DNA of 64,000 bases from Mesostigma viride (GCA_009746045.1 RPFO01000213.1:11811553-11875552), one strand, 5' to 3'. Shown: positions 9,780 through 23,000, counted from the stretch's first letter. Numbers and translations are program-made. Notes: generated from the sequence alone by a model not told the origin.

Positions 9780-12700
9780 GGAGATACTATGCGATCCAGC
9801 CGGTCCACGACCTGTTTGTAGAGCTTGTGCCAAGGGGCAGCACCGAACAGATGTGGGTGACGTTGCAAAAAACATCGGACTTGACGGAGCATAATGGCTC
9901 GGTCATAGTCTTTGACCAATAAACGCTGCAAGAGTTCAACAAGAGTCGTGATGAAATCAACACGATAAGAACAAAGACGGGAAAAACGATGTAACTGAGA
10001 AAGAACAACACCATATTTTGCTGTGTGGGAAAGGAGACTGTGAATATCGGGGTAACGAATAAAAGGAATTTGCTGGTATTTAGGATCCTTGCGCTTATCA
10101 TAGATAGCCGTACGCCAGCCCTTCTTGTTATGGGTAATGTTAAGATCGAGGTAATTGCAATGAGTATCCTCCGACGTGAGCTTTAATGTGAGGGACGCTT
10201 GCGGGTAGATGCCAGGCAGACCAGCGGTGATATACAAATGGGTTGCGAAATCAGGGTTGTCGAAAGCGATGACATCATCAATGTATCGACATGTATGGAT
10301 AAAACGCCTGATGAGAACATCATCGTTTGAGGCAATGAGATTCTCCATGAATGCAAGCTCATAAGTGTATAGATAGAGGTTTGCAAGGAGCCCGGCACAG
10401 TTAGTGCCCATAGGGATGCCGATAGCTTGTTGGTATACATTGCCCGCAAAACAGATGAAGGTGTTATCAACAAGATAAGAGATCCAATGGACAAGGTCAG
10501 CCTTCGTGATAATATAATTATAACCATCCCGCACGATAGCACCTGCCGCGATCCCTGAGAGCCACGTTGCCGTGGGCTTGGTCTGAGAAACACGCACGTG
10601 CAGGTGGTTGCGCCCGTGAGGCCTACGTGCATACAGACGAGTAAGGAGGCTATCTAAACGAGCTTTCAAATCGTGCAAATCTAGTGTGGTATATAGAGTG
10701 GTGAAATCATAGGTGGCTATGGGCATAGGTATACGTTTCTCTGCTGCTGTCTTAGAACGGCTAAGGGCGGCAAGGCGTAGGCGTACTTGGGCTGAGTCTA
10801 TGACGATCCAACTACCAGCGCATTCATACCCGGCATTCGACAGCACCTCCACCCATAATGCATTGGCTTCGGGGAGAAGAGCATTCAAAGCATGGCAGAT
10901 GAGTTTCGAGAGAGGCATCAGTGGGGCTGAATGCGACGCAGCAATGGTGCGCAAAGCAACAGGAGTTTTGTGCAGCTTAAGAGTGAGATACAGATATGGG
11001 AACGTAGTGGTGGTGGCGCGTCGCTGCCGCTTAAGGAATGCCCGAGCAAAAATGTTTTGGCTGTGCAGAAAAGCCCGATGAGCAGCGGTGATACTGGCGG
11101 TGGACTGTGCACGCTGAACATAGGTAGGGCTGGACGCCAACTCGTGTTGCAAAGTAGCAAGGTAGTGCTTCTTGCATATGAAAGCAAAGTTGTTGGCACT
11201 CTTGTCAACACACGTGATGATAAAGTCCTGCTTGAAGTGGTCAAGAAGTGCTTTATCTGTGGTGTTGAGCCAGGTGGTGCGGTGGACCTGCTGGAGACGG
11301 TAATCAAGCCTGGTGAGACGTGCATTGCATTCGTGAATGACGGCGCGAAACCACGGTTCCATGGCAAGGGGAGCAAGCTGTAGGTCCGTGCTCATGGCAT
11401 TGCAAAATTTGCGCAGTGATGTGGAGAGCAGTGCATTCACCTCTTTGGCACACGTGCGCTGGACCCACGGCCGAAACTTGGTGCCTTTGGCAAAAAGGTC
11501 TACAAGCGTGTGGCTCGGCAGGATGCTGAGGTCAGCGGTCATGACGTGCTGTGAGGTGGGATCAAGGTACTTGAAATACCGTTGTTGTTGGCAGGGGCAG
11601 GGCCCTGCCAAGATGGTGGCCAGCTCGGTGGGCGTTGTATCGCGGCTGACCTTCCCGTTGCTGAAAACCATTTGTCCCAAGGTGGGAGAGTAATGCCAGG
11701 CGCAATGGGAGTGCCGAAAGTGTTGCGCACCACGAGCGGCATCGCAGCCTGCACTTGCGGCAAATGCAGAATGTGTGGCAAACACAGCTCATCCATCGCA
11801 GCATGAATGAAAGGTGAGATCAGCAAACGGCGCGGACGCAGTGCATCTGCATTCCCATTGACACGGTGCCGAATGATACGTGAGAGAAGGCCTCGCAGAC
11901 TAGTGGCATGGGAGCGGGGGACTTGCAGATCAGCTGGGGAGCACGACCCGACGGCAATGTGTAAGCTGGTAAGCTTCTTCAAGCTGCAGGCTTCGAGATA
12001 GGATGCATGAAAGTTGCCGCGTTGCATAAGCCGAGACATGTGACGTAAGCAGCGGAGACTGGTGGAGTAAAGGGAAGGATCGGTGGACACATGTGTGGAA
12101 GGTGGAGGGGCCGGGGTGACGCTGGGGGGATAGGGGCGATATGGGTGGAGATTGTGCTTCAGACGCCAGGCACGGATGAACATAAGAGGGCGGGGACGGA
12201 GGGGAGGCGGGCGGCGGCGAGACCGAGCTTTGAAACTCTTGCCTTCAATGCAAAAACCGTGGGGCAGAAATGCATGTAACATTCGTTTCCAAAACGTTTC
12301 CCGATGCCCTGCGGCTTTGCGAAAAGCGGCGCCGGTAAAGGTGCCGGGGACATGTTCCAAGGGGACGACTCGCCAATCCCACCACCCGTATTGGGCCATG
12401 GCGCCATGTAGGGGGGTGTCGTCGTTGGCGGCAGGGCGGCCAATATGAAGGCGGCGTGCCGCTCGGACATGTTCCTGAAAACGCGTCCAGGCATCCCGTT
12501 GCGTCTGGCCAACGTAGATACGCTGAGGGTACCTGCGGTTGTAAATGGCATAAATGACGCGATGGGTGCTTACGGGGTGTGGGCGAGTGGAGTTGGTAAG
12601 CGACAAATGCGTGCGCTGTAAGCGCCGGAGGCGACGTAGAGTATGGTCATCCTTGCAGTGATGGTTATGGCGCGTGTTGATGCGACAACGCTTCCGCCAT

Positions 12701-12825
12701 GCCTGTGAGGAGATACGATAGGGGAACTGCCGAGAAATAGCAGTGTACTTCCGGTAATCAATGCCACTGGATTGCCGTATTCTGTGGAGGGTAAGAGCAT
12801 GCCAGAAAGTCATAAGGTGTTTCAT
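9770..12825 (-). pseudogene. GIY-YIG endonuclease / reverse transcriptase of the Penelope-like element, one frameshift
   Basis: The first frame (12825 down to about 11690) holds the GIY-YIG nuclease at residues 90-120: VIYAIYN, IYVGQTQRDAW, RFQEH. The second frame (about 11700 to 9770) begins in the thumb-proximal block SPTLGQMVFSNGKV and includes the CPC motif described for Chlamys elements. It then holds reverse transcriptase motifs typical of Penelope and telomerase: YDFTTLYTTL (A), GIPMGTNCAGL (B) and CRYIDD (C), and a C-terminal QIPFIRYPDI block. The two frames overlap by 247 nt, and the homology switches near 11690. All catalytic motifs are present, so the frameshift is either the only lesion, an assembly error, or a translational shift. 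The ORF ends inside the 3' pseudo-LTR. Confidence 0.85.
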
Positions 12826-13762
12826 GATGATTCAGATGCACTGAGAGCTAAGACATCAAACAGAACCAGAGCGGAGCATATTGAGGTAAGTCAATATTCA
12901 CTGCGTAACACCCGTTACGCGATAGCGGTGGTCCATGATGCATCTCCCCGGGGCAGGATGTGGCTAACAACACAGCTGAATGGACTCGGAACATGTGGAT
13001 TCCCAGTGGGGGGGCCTTCCAATTGTCATACTTGACACCTCTTTCCTGTAACGAAAAGATTTCCCTTCTTCATGTTCCAGATGAGTCACCGTGCTCCTGC
13101 CTTTGTGTTTTTTTGGCGTTTGTAAAGAGATATGGGAGGGTAAACAAAAGCAAAGGCTGATATTGCCGTGTGGGGGGCCCGATCCTTGGTTAGTCTCTCA
13201 AGTGCCCACAGAAAAACACGAGAGTAGCACACACAGCGCGCAGCCCAGCCTAGCTCCCTCAGTAAAAGTAAAAGAAAAAGGACAAGAACAGCAAAACAAA
13301 CGAGAACAAGAAAAAGAACAAAACACAGACACGTAGTGCAATGTGAGCGGAATGATGGAGGAAGGTGAGAGGGGGACATCGTATTGAATGTGTAGGCATT
13401 GAGGCAGCCGAAGCGTCCCATCCCCGGGTACATTCGTGGCTTTCAAAAAAGCCACAACCTGCGTGGAAGAGGAAAATGCAGGAACGATGAGTATGATCCT
13501 GAAAACGAGGTTGAGGAAACGCGGAGAGGAAATGCCGGCCGCTGAAACGATTCCGATGGAACTATGGGTTTCGCCGACATGAGGCGGTGCAGCTGACTAT
13601 CTCTATGGTGTCGTGTGTGACCGGGAGTGCCGGTTCACGTGCGCACTCGTCGGACTAGCCCGACGACATGTGTGCTTGGTTGCCCACGGCTGAAATCCTC
13701 TTGCCCGTCATGCAAAGGCCACGCCTCCTAGCCGAAAACGAACTATATTCAACCAATCTAAT
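12826..13762 (-). other. Leader region of the Penelope-like element
   Basis: This lies between the upstream pseudo-LTR and the first ATG on the minus strand. No conserved ORF is seen; short frames here are AT/GA-rich and low in complexity. It probably corresponds to untranslated leader. Confidence 0.5.
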
Positions 13763-14330
13763 ATCAAAGAGACAACCAGCGCAGGCCAGAAATCGGGAGA
13801 ATCCGGACCATGGTAGCTCGAGCCTGCCGTTATCTTTTCCGCGTTTTCGAGTCGTTCAGGATGATGAAGATGAATGGTGATGGAAATGTGTATCCTTGTG
13901 CATTGAAATTATGGCTGGCTTACGTGTGGAGCGACTAGATGACCTAGACGGTGGGGCCGGAAACAGCATGCTTGATCAGGGCGTGTGTTTCTAGCCTAAC
14001 TGGCCGGGAGTGTCTAGTGGTGAGCACCATTGCTGCGATCGCTCTCCCACCATTTACGAGGAAATACCCGCAAATGGAAAACCACTGAAAAGGTCTAGCT
14101 AGTCAGTCATCACGTTAGCCATGCCATGATTCCAAACGTCCAAGAACTGCACACGGTGCAAAGGCAAAAAGCCGGAGGACAGCACTTTCAAATGTGCGGC
14201 GGGAACCAAAAGCCCGCGGATGCCAGAAAACATCGTGTTGCGGCAGCGACGCGACGATGTGGACAACGAATCCAGTGCCAAGCTCGGAACGGCCGCAAAG
14301 GAGATCTGGCATCACAGGGTTCAGATGTGC
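13763..14330 (-). repeat. Pseudo-LTR, upstream copy of the Penelope-like element
   Basis: It is the 568-bp partner of 9212-9779. Both begin ATCAAAGAGACAACC and end TTCAGATGTGC on the plus strand. Flanks differ on both outer sides except for the CTTAT duplication. Confidence 0.85.
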
Positions 14331-14497
14331 TTATGCTCACGTGACGCAGTCACGTGTACATTCACTAAGGGCTTATGTTCACGTGACGCAGTCACGTTTA
14401 CAATAATTAATTAAATAAATAAATAAATAATTAATTAATAGACACGTGACTGCGTCACGTGAGCATAAGTCCACAGTGGGAGGGGAACATGGGATGG
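14330..14497. repeat. Palindromic G-box cluster
   Basis: Three copies of a 19-bp palindrome of the form CACGTGAC-GCA-GTCACGTG lie here: two in one orientation (about 14339 and 14380, the second slightly changed) and one inverted (about 14444). TAAATAAATAAA-type sequence separates the opposed copies. CACGTG is the core recognised by bHLH and bZIP factors in general, but here it is part of a repeated mobile tail, so a regulatory role is only a possibility. Confidence 0.7.
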
Positions 14498-14499
14498 AA

Positions 14500-15812
14500 T
14501 GGATTAATTAATTAATTAATTAAACTCGTGCTCCCGTTGGGGAGTCACGGAGCACCGAAGTGCTTTTAATCCCTGTGTGTGCACTACAGGAGAAAGGGCA
14601 GAGACCCCCAGTCTCCTTCATGCCAAAGGCATGCCACAGCTGCAATCGGGCGCGGCTAGCTAAAAGGACAGGCTAGCGATCCGGCAAACTGTGGGTGCAA
14701 TAAGACCCATGTGAGCATATCATAGCAAGGAGCGTGGGCAAGTAATCTGAACATAGCCAGGGCGTAGCATGGCTGTACTATAGAACTAGGCTAAGGCTAT
14801 GGCTGGTTGTGTACCGTGCGTTGGCGGCACGTGACTAGGTGTGTTGGCACAGCTAGGCAAACATTCTAGGCATGGCTGCCTTAGCTACAGTGACTCCAAT
14901 GGTTACAAATGGAATGGATGGTGTAAGCTATCTAGGTCCTAGTTACAGGGTTGCGGGCACCACGGCCCGAATCGCGCGCGCTATGAATGCCATACGCGGT
15001 CACACGCGGAGCGGCCCCCCACAGACTTGGGGGTGGTCTCCTTCATCACTACTTGCCATCTATCCTTGCGTACCATCTGCCTGCATATAACAGACAAGCC
15101 AGGAGGCTGCCCGGGTGTGAGCCCGTCACGTCTAGTGTAGCACATGTCCATGCCGAGTCTAGAAGTCCACAGGTGGCGGCCCTGCCGCGCACGGCCTGGG
15201 GCACACCAGGTGAGGACATATCGCCCAGGCTGGGCGGGCTTGGTGCCAGCTAGTCTATCTGATGTGTCTACCTGATCTGTGCGGGCCAGGTGCCCGGCTA
15301 GGCCCCGGCGCCTGTGCCTAATAATGTGGGAAACATAGGGCAAAGATCAGCGTACAAATCGTCATTACTAATGTGCAAACCAAAGGGCCGGCCTTGCGCA
15401 GCATCTTGGCGACGTTGCCGTCGAGTCGTTGCTCCAGCTCCTGCGTCAGTGTCCAGGTCGATCTTGGCGCCGTAGGTCAGGATCTTCAGAATGACGACCT
15501 TGAAGAGGTCACGCTTGACGATCCGGGGTAGGGCGGGGTTGCTCCACCAGCGGCGGTGGTCATGGAGTTGCGCCCACGCCATGCCGATCCGTGTCGTCAG
15601 GTCGTCCTCGCAGTCGGGAAGCCAACTGCCGAGCAGCTTGAAGCGGCCTAAAGTAGGGTCGTCTAAGGCGGAGTGTGGGTGGGGGCCCTGCCATGCCGAT
15701 CGAGGGCCAGGGCCTCCGTTTTGGGGCTGATTTCTAGACCAACCGCCCGAGCCTCGAGCGCCAGGCAGTCCAGCCAAAGTTGGGCAGACTGCGGCTTCTC
15801 GATGAGCGTGAT
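14500..15812 (-). mobile_element. LINE family 2, copy C, right arm of the inverted repeat
   Basis: On the minus strand it reads from the LINE C-terminal block FKVVILKILTYGA (about 15500) through GLAGHLARTDQVDT (about 15280) to a TTAA-rich tail at 14507-14523. Frames change between 15343 and 15298, and no reverse transcriptase is present, so it is a 5'-truncated, decayed copy. Its 3' 600 bp mirror 8525-9191. Confidence 0.75.
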
Positions 15813-17086
15813 GTAATTAATTAATTAATGCCGCCTGGGTGCCTGCACAAAGTTCTAAAAGGAGCAGGGAAAGCTCACTATCCAAGCACCTTCAAATCAA
15901 CGCACCATGGAAGGCCATGGCCGCAGCATGACAGACAAACCTAACTTAATGTTGCTGTGCAAAACATTGGCTGTACGCAATCCATCAATGGATCTACGGA
16001 GCAAAAACGTTGGAGAGAGTAACCTTGTAGGAAAAAAAAAACATATCAATTACCAGCAGCCGACACTTGCATTGAGCAGCCTAGCTCCTGCAGAACAGCA
16101 AAGTGCCAGGAATGAGGAATCTGGGGTTTATTTGCGTGAAATCCCCAGAAATTCAAATCGACGATGCGATCGGAGGGCCATCAACGAGCCACCAATTCAC
16201 GAGACTGATGCCGGACCTTGCTTCTTAAAGCCATTCCCCCTGTGAACAACGAGAAGAGCTTGCCTGCCCATGTGTGTGCCGCCCACAAGCTCCCCGAGGG
16301 TCCAGCCACAACATGCTTGGGTCTTCCTTTCCCAAGGCAACCTTCTTTTGGCAGTAGGTCACCATCCAAAGATGCGAAAATGTACAATTTGGCCACCTGC
16401 CGTTGCGTCACGAGGCGATGGGAGGGACCATGTCATCTAACCTCACAGTTGTTTGGACGCTGGCCAGCTCCCCCGCCCAACAAGCGATGCCAACCATGTA
16501 TGTTTCACAAGGGGGTGGCGAAAAAAGCCAGCTTGGGCGCGGCATCACCCGTGGGCTGTTAGTCTTGTGGGCCAGCTGACCAAGCAATCCCTAAGCAGCC
16601 ATCGCTTATCATCCGCTAGATTGGCATCGCAAGCAAGGCGTAGATTGGGTTGCATGCCTCTCGGGCGTGACCAACTCCCACTTGCCTCCTTCTCTGGATG
16701 CCTCACAACCATTAGCATCCCGTTTAAAGCTCTGTCCCTCCATCCTCCACGAGCGCCATTTATTGCTCCCATGCCTCCTATGATCTGACACACACCTCCC
16801 TCCCTCATCCACCTATCATCAATGTCCCTCCCCCCTCCGATTCTTTTCGCCTGGATCCACCCAACCTTCATCTGTCCACCTTGAAGTTCTACAGTCATAT
16901 ACCCTCCCCCTTCGCTTGCCCACCATTCACTTATCACTCGTCAATGTTAACTTTGGTAGTTCTTGCCTCCCCCCTGCCTTGGCCACCCCTTGCTTGCCCA
17001 CCCCTCACTTGACCACCTTCACATTGCCGTAGTTGGCCACCATCACTCTTCCACCATGGTCCGCTCGCCAGCCCGCCATTTACCCC
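15813..17086. other. Intergenic sequence downstream of the PA-domain gene
   Basis: An AATT run at 15811-15829 marks the LINE boundary. Beyond it I find no ORF with recognisable protein character and no clear repeat; 16780-17080 is C/T-rich with repeated CCACC-type words. The 3' UTR and poly(A) site of the minus-strand gene ending at 17087 must lie in this stretch, but I cannot place them. Confidence 0.5.
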
Positions 17087-20000
17087 TCACTTGTCCACTT
17101 TAAACTTGTACATCTCCAGGTCCGCCTCATGCACCGCGGGCTGCCGCGAGACCTCGATCGCTGCCTCCATGTCATGCGCAAGCGGGTTGAACTCGTTACG
17201 GACCAGCAGACCGTCGCCTTCCCCTGCTTCCACCTGCGTCTGCACACCGGCCTCAAACTGGCGGTACGATTTCCAGCGCACGTACCAGCGGCGGTAGAGG
17301 AAGACAAGAATGAGAGTGATCACCGTGGCAGACACGGAGGCGATCGCAATGCCTGCTTTTGCGCCCTTGGATGGTCCGCTGCCTCCACCGCCGTCCGAGT
17401 CCTGTCCGGCGAAAAGCATTGTGGAGTTGTGGAGTCACGTTGACGGGCGTCAGTGCGGGAGCGTGAGGGATAACAGACCACACAGTCAGCACGTTTGAAA
17501 TTTCGACTGAGCCACAGCGCAGGCGCTTGTGTGCAGGAGAGCATTGCACACAAACCGGGGGGCACTGCATAAGATTGCAGGACACAAGGGACTCTTGAGG
17601 AGACCCTCCGTTGCAGAGGACATGGGGAAGACGGAGCATTTAGTGACCTCGGCGGGTGAGCCCACCGTATTCGCAAGGCGCCCCCCCCCCCATCCCACCC
17701 TTGGGGCTGGCTTGCGATAATGTTGACGTGTGTGCAAGTGCGTCAAGTGAGAGAGAGTGAGCTGGAGTGAGCGAACATGTTCTAAATAACCCTGATTAGA
17801 TAATGTTGACGTGTGTGCAAGTGCGTCAAGTGAAAGAGAGTGAGCTGGAGTGAGCTGACATGTTGTAAATAACCCTAATTAATGGATTGATGTGAAGCAC
17901 TGGATGGTCACATCACACCAGAAGTATACAGAAGAAGGCCTACAGGAATTAATATCAGGACAGTGCCAATAAAAAACACGTACCATGGGAACCCAACGCA
18001 GTGCACAGCCGACAACAGAACCATCAGTATAAAGCACACTTTTATTGCCCAACAAGTGGCCATCATCATCCAAACGTTTCACACTACTACCAAACTAGCT
18101 AATCCCTTTTCGTTTGAAACAAAAATTAGGCCCAATCACAAAGCCACACAAATGCAAGGCACCACAAGCACGACCAGTGAACGCACATGGTTGCCCGGAG
18201 AGTGGCCATCATCCTACCGTCCCACACAAATACCAAACTAGATGATGCCTTCCCAAAACATGACCCAATGACACAGCCACAAAAATGCCATCACGCACGT
18301 TATTGCCCGGCGAGTCGCCGTCATCCCGCCGATGCGAGAACGGGATGGCCACGCCTTGTACGATACTCGGGAGCCGTAGCTGCACCGAGGCGTCCCCCAG
18401 GAGCCCCTGGCCGAGCCCCTCGTACGACTCCAACGCGGGTATGCTGAACGCCGGGATGCCCACGCGCTCGCGTATGCTGTCCTGAACGAGGGACACGACC
18501 TGGACGCCAGTACTCAGCACGATCAAGCCGAGACCTCCTGCTGCCTCGACGAGGTGGACCACGTTGGAGATGGGCCGCAGGCACACGATGTCGGACTCCT
18601 TTATGACGGCGATCTGAGGAGTGGGGGTACATGGGTGGAGAGGGTGGGGCGAATTGGCGTAGAGGGCAGTGTGAGTGGGTGGTTAGTTAATTTAATAAGC
18701 ACGTAGACTGCGTGAGTGGGTGGTTAGTTAATTTAATAAGCACGTAGACTGCGTGAGTGGGTGGTTAGTTAATTTAATAAGCACGTAGACTGCGTGAGTG
18801 GGTGGTTCATAAATTCGGTTGGATGGTCATTCGTCGGAGTTGGGCCGCAGGCGTGCAGGCACAAAAGTATGTTGGCTTGTTTGATCTGGCGAGAAATTGT
18901 AACATCCATGGCCCTGCGAATAACCACGGGGCGAGCTATCACGATACCTGGTAAGTGGCTGATATCGATCTGGTGGGAAGTGGGTGGTCGTTGAGTGGGG
19001 TGGGCTGTGTGGTGCGGTGGGTGGGATGAGTGGGTGACTAGGTGGCTAGTTGGTGGGGATAGGGATGAGTGATCCTGATGCCGGCCTCTTTGATGGTGAC
19101 AATCTGATGGGAAGTGGGGAGGAGGGGGTGGGGTTGGTGCGGTGGTTGGTTGGCAGGTTGGTTGGGTTTGATGATCATTGGTCGGAGTGGGTGGGGTGGG
19201 TTAGTTGGGCGGCTTGGAGGGTTTGATGGGTCCAGATGCCCATTGGTTACCTTAACTTGAGCTGGTTGGGCGGGTGGGTGGTCTGCCTCGTCAGGTGGGA
19301 CGGGTACAAGGCGTGGGTGGCCGCTCTGTACATGGGTGCATGCACGTTTGCCGATTCTGAAAAAAAATGCCACATAGTATGCCTGCTCGATGGCCAGATA
19401 AATGCATGCACGCTGTCCGATTGACCTTGTCTATTCGACGCACCCTCGCATTGAAATGGTCTGCTCTTGTCCACCTTTCTCTAATTACCACACACACCTT
19501 GTCCTTTACTATAAGCGAGGGCATATCAAAGGGGCTGTCCAGCTTGTCTAGGCATCCTCCCCCCACAAATCATCTGTGTACTTTCCCCCCCAACTTGTTC
19601 AGCGGCTCTCATCGAATTTCCGATTTGTCTACGCACCTTGTCTGCTAATGCTAGTGCACCAAACGGGCCTGTCTAGTAACTGCGCACACCTTGTCTGTTA
19701 GCGCACATGCATGATCGTCGAGGGGGGCTGCCCAGTTTGTTTGTCTTTGTGCACACACCTTGTCCGATGACACTTTGTCTGCTCTAATTTACCATTGCCT
19801 AATCAACAGACATACACACACGCACGCGCGCTCACTTGTCCAATGACCCCTTGTCTCCACCAGTCTACCCATGTCTCATTAACACACACACACGCACCTT
19901 GTCTGTTAACGCGAGCGCGGGCCCCTCGAAGGGGCTGTCCAGTTTGTCGCAGTACGAGCACATGGTGGCCATCTTGCACACGTCCTTCACCACCAGCTGC

Positions 20001-23000
20001 TCCACCAGGCCCGTCACCGACCGGTAGAAGTCAGGGTTGAACGATGCCTGGCCTGACAGGTAGATGCCGCGTAGGGAGGATGGTTCCACCACGGAGATCT
20101 GGTGGCGAGGCAAGCATAAATGTAGACCATGAAACACCAGTTTGTGAGCAAGAGATGGTGTCTGTAAGTTCCTAAGCAGCTTCTCGGTCGAGCGACAAGG
20201 GACAAAGATCTGGTGGTGGTGGAAAGCATTCTTACCCGACAAATTATAGGAGTTTGGGAACAAGAATATGCTATTTTTATAAAACGGCGACGGAGCTCTG
20301 GTGGTGGTACTGTACCTGTCATATAGCTCTATGCCATATGGTTCTGTACCTGCCACACAGCACTATGTAATACAGCACTGTACCTGTCAAATAGCTCTAT
20401 GCCATATAGTACTGTACCAGTCAAATGCTCCGCGTCATGTAGCTCTGTACCAGTGGGTAAATCCTGTGGGCTGCTGTGAAATATTGAGAACCTGTGTCAC
20501 ATCTGCGCAAAGGTTCACTCATGCGCAACGTGAGTTGCTCAAAAGCTGCTAAACCAAGCTGAAGTTGGTGCTTTTTTGCAAAGCAACACACAAGGCTGGC
20601 TGGCTGGCTGACGATGGCCATGGGAAGACAGCACGGGTGGGTATGGCCACGGCATCAGATTATGACATTACCTCTGCAACCAGCTTTTGATCATTCGGCA
20701 GCTTGGTGCGGAGTAGGGTGGACCCTGCACGAGCGAAAAGGCCAGGGTTAAGCGCCCCAGGGGCAAGCAGGCTTGAAAAAATATCAGGCAGGTGGGGACT
20801 GGATAGATTGTTTTGTGACCTCTGCTGCCAAGCAGGGCATGTACGTACAGATTACAGAAGCAAGTTAGAATCAAAAGAGCACAAGCACACCGTTCACCAA
20901 CGCAGGCAGCCTCATGGACGCCTGATGCCGTACAGATTTCTGGTATAAGGTGATCTTAGAAAAAGACTTGCTACGAGAGCCGCTGCAAGCTGCTGTTTAT
21001 AGCTATAACGCGAGCATGCGACAAGAGCTCCTGCATGCAACTGTAGTGTAGCTGTAACGCGAGCATGCGACAAGAGCCCCTGCATGCAACTGTAGTGTAG
21101 CTGTAACGCGAGCATGCGACAAGAGCCCATGCATGCAACTGTAGTGTAGCTGTACCGCGAGCATGCCACAAGAGCCCATGCATGCAACTGTTTATAGCTG
21201 TACCGCGAGCATGCGACAAGAGCTCCTGCATGCAACTGTAGTGTAGCTGTAACGCGAGCATGCAACAAGAGCTCCTGCATGCAACTGTAGGGTAGCTGTA
21301 ACGCGAGCATGCGACAAGAGCTCCTGCATGCAACTGTAGTGTAGCTGTACCGCGAGCATGCCACAAGAGCTCCTGCATGCAACTGTAGTGTAGCTGTAAC
21401 GCGAGCATGCGACAAGAGCTCCTGCATGCAACTGTTTATAGCTGTACCGCGAGCATGCCACAAGAGCTCCTGCATGCAACTGTAGTGTAGCTGTAACGCG
21501 AGCATGCCACAAGAGCCCCTGCATGCAACTGTAGTGTAGCTGTAACGCGAGCATGCCACAAGAGCCCCTGCATGCAACTGTAGTGTAGCTGTACCGCGAG
21601 CATGCCACAAGAGCTCCTGCATGCAACTGTAGTGTAGCTGTAACGCGAGCATGCGACAAGAGCTCCTGCATGCAACTGTAGTGTAGCTGTAACGCGAGCA
21701 TGCGACAAGAGCCCCTGCATGCAACTGTAGTGTAGCTGTAACGCGAGCATGCTGCAAGAGCTCCTGCATGCAACTGTAGGGTAGCTGTAACGCGAGCATG
21801 CGACAAGAGCCCTGCATGCAACTGTAGTGTAGCTGTAACGCGAGCATGCCACAAGAGCTCCTGCATGCAACTGTAGTGTAGCTGTAACGCGAGCATGCTG
21901 CAAGAGCGGCTACTACGAAAGCAGCATGGCTAAGAGAGGCCCACCATTAATCAACGTAGGCAGCCCCACGAGGGGCAACTGGCCGTACCGATTTGTTGAC
22001 CACTAAGCAATAATAAGCAATAATACAAGATACGCACGCTGCCATCAAAAGAGACCCACCGTTCACCAATGTGGGCAGCCCCACGAGCACCGGGCTCGCT
22101 CCCTCCTGCACCGACGCGTTGAAGCGCAGCCAGCAGTCGCGGCCGATGTCGAACGTAGGGATCACGTAGCGTGTGCCGTTGAGGGACGCGGGCGCCAGTA
22201 TCGTGCGCGGGTAGGAAGACCTGTTGATGAGGAAGACGGCCTTGGCGCCCGCGAGCTGGGTCACGCGAGTTGCCTGTCACGTGGGTGGGCCACGTGGGGG
22301 GACGCCAGCATTGCCGAGGGAGAAGAAAAATTGGCACGAGCGCGCGGTGTCACGCAAGTGATCTGGAGCAAATGCAAGCGTTGCAGAACGGAAGCGTTGA
22401 AGAACGGAGGAAATACAATAGGATGAAAGAGAAGAATAGGAGTAAAAATTGTGAGGAGGAAAGAGAAGAATAGGAGTAAAAATTGAGAGGAGGAAAGAGA
22501 AGAATAGGAGTAAAAATTGAGAGGAGGAAAGAGAAGAATAGGAGTAAAAATTGAAAGGAGGAAAGAGAAGAATAGGAGTAAAAATTGAGAGGAGGAAAGA
22601 GAAGAATAGGAGTAAAAATTGAAAGGAGGAAAGAGAAGAATAGGAGTAAAAATTGAAAGGAGGAAAGAGAAGAATAGGAGTAAAAATTGAGAGGAGGAAA
22701 GAGAAGAATAGGAGTAAAAATTGAGAGGAGGAAAGAGAAGAATAGGAGTAAAAATTGACAGGAGGAAAGAGAAGAATAGGAGTAAAAATTGAGAGGAAAG
22801 AGAAGAATAGGAGTAAAAAGTGAGAGGAAAGAGAAGAATAGGAGTAAAAATTGAAAGGAGGAAAGAGAAGAATAGGAGTAAAAATTGAAAGGAGGAAAGG
22901 GAGGAAAAGGAGGAAACATTGAAAGGAGGACAAGGAGGACAAGGAGGACAAGGAGGGCAAGGAGGACAAGGAGGACAAGGAGGACAAGGAGGACAAGGAG

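Larger units (their letters stand above)
9214..14329 (-). mobile_element. Penelope-like retroelement, Chlamys type (N-terminal GIY-YIG)
   Basis: A 5.1-kb unit is bounded by the duplicated target CTTAT (9209-9213 and 14330-14334). It contains, on the minus strand, the upstream pseudo-LTR, a leader of about 0.94 kb (12826-13762), a single ORF split by one frameshift, and the downstream pseudo-LTR. Penelope-like elements normally carry the endonuclease at the C-terminus; here GIY-YIG precedes reverse transcriptase, the layout reported for the Chlamys clade of green algae and protists. Apparently identical terminal repeats point to a recent insertion. It has landed in a palindromic sequence between LINE tails. 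Confidence 0.85.

Noticed and set aside
14330..14465. CRISPR-like array (repeated palindromes)
   Set aside because: Only three copies, in both orientations, with no regular spacers, in a eukaryotic repeat nest.
20912..21903. Minus-strand ORFs with a 49-residue repeat (HYSCMQELL type)
   Set aside because: The stop-free 49-bp satellite keeps three frames open; there is no flanking gene structure in those frames.
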